A DNA stretch of 64,000 nucleotides, from assembly GCA_907163225.1 (NCBI GenBank), contig OU015322.1, forward strand, positions 1,837,001-1,901,000. Reading direction: 5' to 3'. This DNA comes from an uncultured Rhodocyclaceae bacterium. GTDB lineage: Bacteria > Pseudomonadota > Gammaproteobacteria > Burkholderiales > Rhodocyclaceae. The position numbers and the translations under genes are program-made. The notes beneath the pieces are model-generated. The model saw only the letters and a program-made list of their open reading frames with translations. It did not search any database and had not been told where the DNA came from. Shown piece after piece: positions 63,172 through 64,000 of this stretch (within the stretch, counting starts at the first letter, position 1; each line of letters opens with the position of its first letter).

Positions 63172-64000
63172 TCAAGCCGGGAAGGTATCCTTGTTCGCCG
63201 CCCGGAAGCGCGCTTCGGCGCTCGAGATCACATTGCGCCGCACCAGATCAACCAGATTCTGATCGAGCGTCTGCATGCCGAAATTCTGGCCGGTCTGGAT
63301 GGCCGAATACATCTGGGCGATCTTGTTCTCGCGGATCAGATTGCGGATGGCCGGCGTGCCGATCATGATTTCATGTGCCGCGACCCGGCCGCTACCATCC
63401 TTCGTCTTCATCAGCGTCTGCGAAATGACAGCGCGCAGCGACTCGGAGAGCATGGAGCGAACCATTTCCTTTTCAGCCGCCGGGAAAACGTCAACGATAC
63501 GGTCCACGGTTTTCGCCGCCGACGAGGTGTGCAGCGTACCGAACACCAAGTGGCCGGTTTCGGCCGCGGTCAGCGCCAGGCGGATGGTTTCAAGGTCGCG
63601 CATTTCGCCGACCAGAATGACGTCCGGGTCTTCCCGCAACGCCGAACGCAGCGCGTTGGCAAAGGACAGCGTATGCGGCCCGACTTCGCGCTGGTTGATC
63701 AGGCATTTCTTGGCCTCGTGGACGAATTCGATCGGGTCCTCGACGGTCAGGATGTGGCCGTAATCGTTTTCGTTAACATGGTTAACCATCGCTGCCAGCG
63801 TCGTCGACTTCCCCGAACCGGTCGGCCCGGTGCACAGCACGATACCGCGCGGATACTCGGAAATTTCCTTGAAAATCTTCGGGCAATTCAACTCTTCGAG
63901 CGTCAGCACCTTGGACGGAATGGTCCGGAAAACAGCGCCGGCGCCGCGATGCTGATTGAACGCATTGACCCGGAAACGCGCCAGATTGGGGATTTCGAAT
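63172..64000 (-). CDS. pilT: PilT, type IV pilus retraction ATPase, 3' part
   Basis: The frame is open at the right edge; about 275 C-terminal codons are present (full PilT is ~345 aa). Motifs: LCTGPTGSGKSTTLAAMVNHVNE (Walker A), ILTVEDPIEFVHEAKKC, ILVGEMRDLETIRLALTAAETGHL and FGTLHTSSAAKTVDRIVDVFP (His box). C-terminal GMQTLDQNLVDLVRRNVIS. It powers pilus retraction and is required for DNA uptake in characterised competent proteobacteria. The start lies outside the window. Confidence 0.95.
   Translation of the reverse strand, partial: FEIPNLARFRVNAFNQHRGAGAVFRTIPSKVLTLEELNCPKIFKEISEYPRGIVLCTGPTGSGKSTTLAAMVNHVNENDYGHILTVEDPIEFVHEAKKCLINQREVGPHTLSFANALRSALREDPDVILVGEMRDLETIRLALTAAETGHLVFGTLHTSSAAKTVDRIVDVFPAAEKEMVRSMLSESLRAVISQTLMKTKDGSGRVAAHEIMIGTPAIRNLIRENKIAQMYSAIQTGQNFGMQTLDQNLVDLVRRNVISSAEARFRAANKDTFPA

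Overview
The window is GC-rich, gene-dense chromosomal DNA with almost no intergenic space. Gene content and order point to a betaproteobacterium of the Rhodocyclaceae (Dechloromonas/Azonexus-like). The evidence is a napDAGHB periplasmic nitrate reductase operon without napC, the yicC-gmk-rpoZ-spoT block divergent from kinase-phosphatase-rph-rdgB-hemW, the argS-SPOR-dsbA-SDR run, rpoH behind a CIRCE operator, and pilT-pilU. I see no rRNA, tRNA, insertion sequence, prophage or CRISPR array. The assignment rests on recognised families and synteny, not on a database search.

Layout. 1-11240: pel exopolysaccharide operon pelA(3' part)-B-C-D-E-F-G. 11316-13257: an EEP-family hydrolase and cardiolipin synthase B. 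13226-18344: gluQ, an MscS-type channel, a secreted SH3/PliG-like protein and an AraC-type regulator. 18516-20698: a GGDEF/EAL protein and an HDOD protein. 20747-21783: CIRCE, rpoH and a terminator. 21800-27113: the nap operon with its putative control region. 27142-33021: tatD, dadA, spoT, rpoZ, gmk, yicC (minus). 33098-37541: Ser/Thr kinase, PP2C phosphatase, rph, rdgB, hemW (plus). 37538-41047: yidB-like, ABC-F, YchJ-like, rdgC. 41138-45676: a small secreted Cys/His protein, a 4-TM protein, trmB, thiG, thiS, a cytochrome and an SDR. 45677-50829: dsbA, an FtsN-like SPOR protein, argS, a hypoxanthine-DNA glycosylase-like gene and a diguanylate cyclase. 51061-58264: ubiB, a SWIM/SNF2 helicase, pncC, mobA, a 60-aa protein, a possible small RNA and cytochrome c5. 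58315-64000: an Ala/Lys-rich exported protein, rep, two uncharacterised genes, pilU and pilT (5' part outside).

Functional links. c-di-GMP is a theme: PelD has a receptor-type RxxD motif, and the window also holds a diguanylate cyclase and a GGDEF/EAL protein. NapA and MobA connect through the molybdenum cofactor, since MobA makes the bis-MGD form NapA needs. NapG/NapH probably carry quinol electrons to NapAB in place of NapC.

The most unusual signal is a dispersed, oriented element of about 35-40 bp. It reads roughly ATTTCATTTTTGGCC, then 9-11 T-rich bases, then (CG)GTTGACCGCAGCA. I found 18 copies by eye, about one per 3.6 kb. Some sit just after stop codons and others lie inside coding sequence, where they encode protein segments, including the hydrophobic cores of two signal peptides. 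It is not a hairpin repeat or a transposon. Its architecture (GC-rich core plus two T-tracts one helical turn apart) and its density resemble DNA uptake sequences of Pasteurellaceae and Neisseriaceae, and I propose it as a candidate uptake-type or chromosome-organising sequence.
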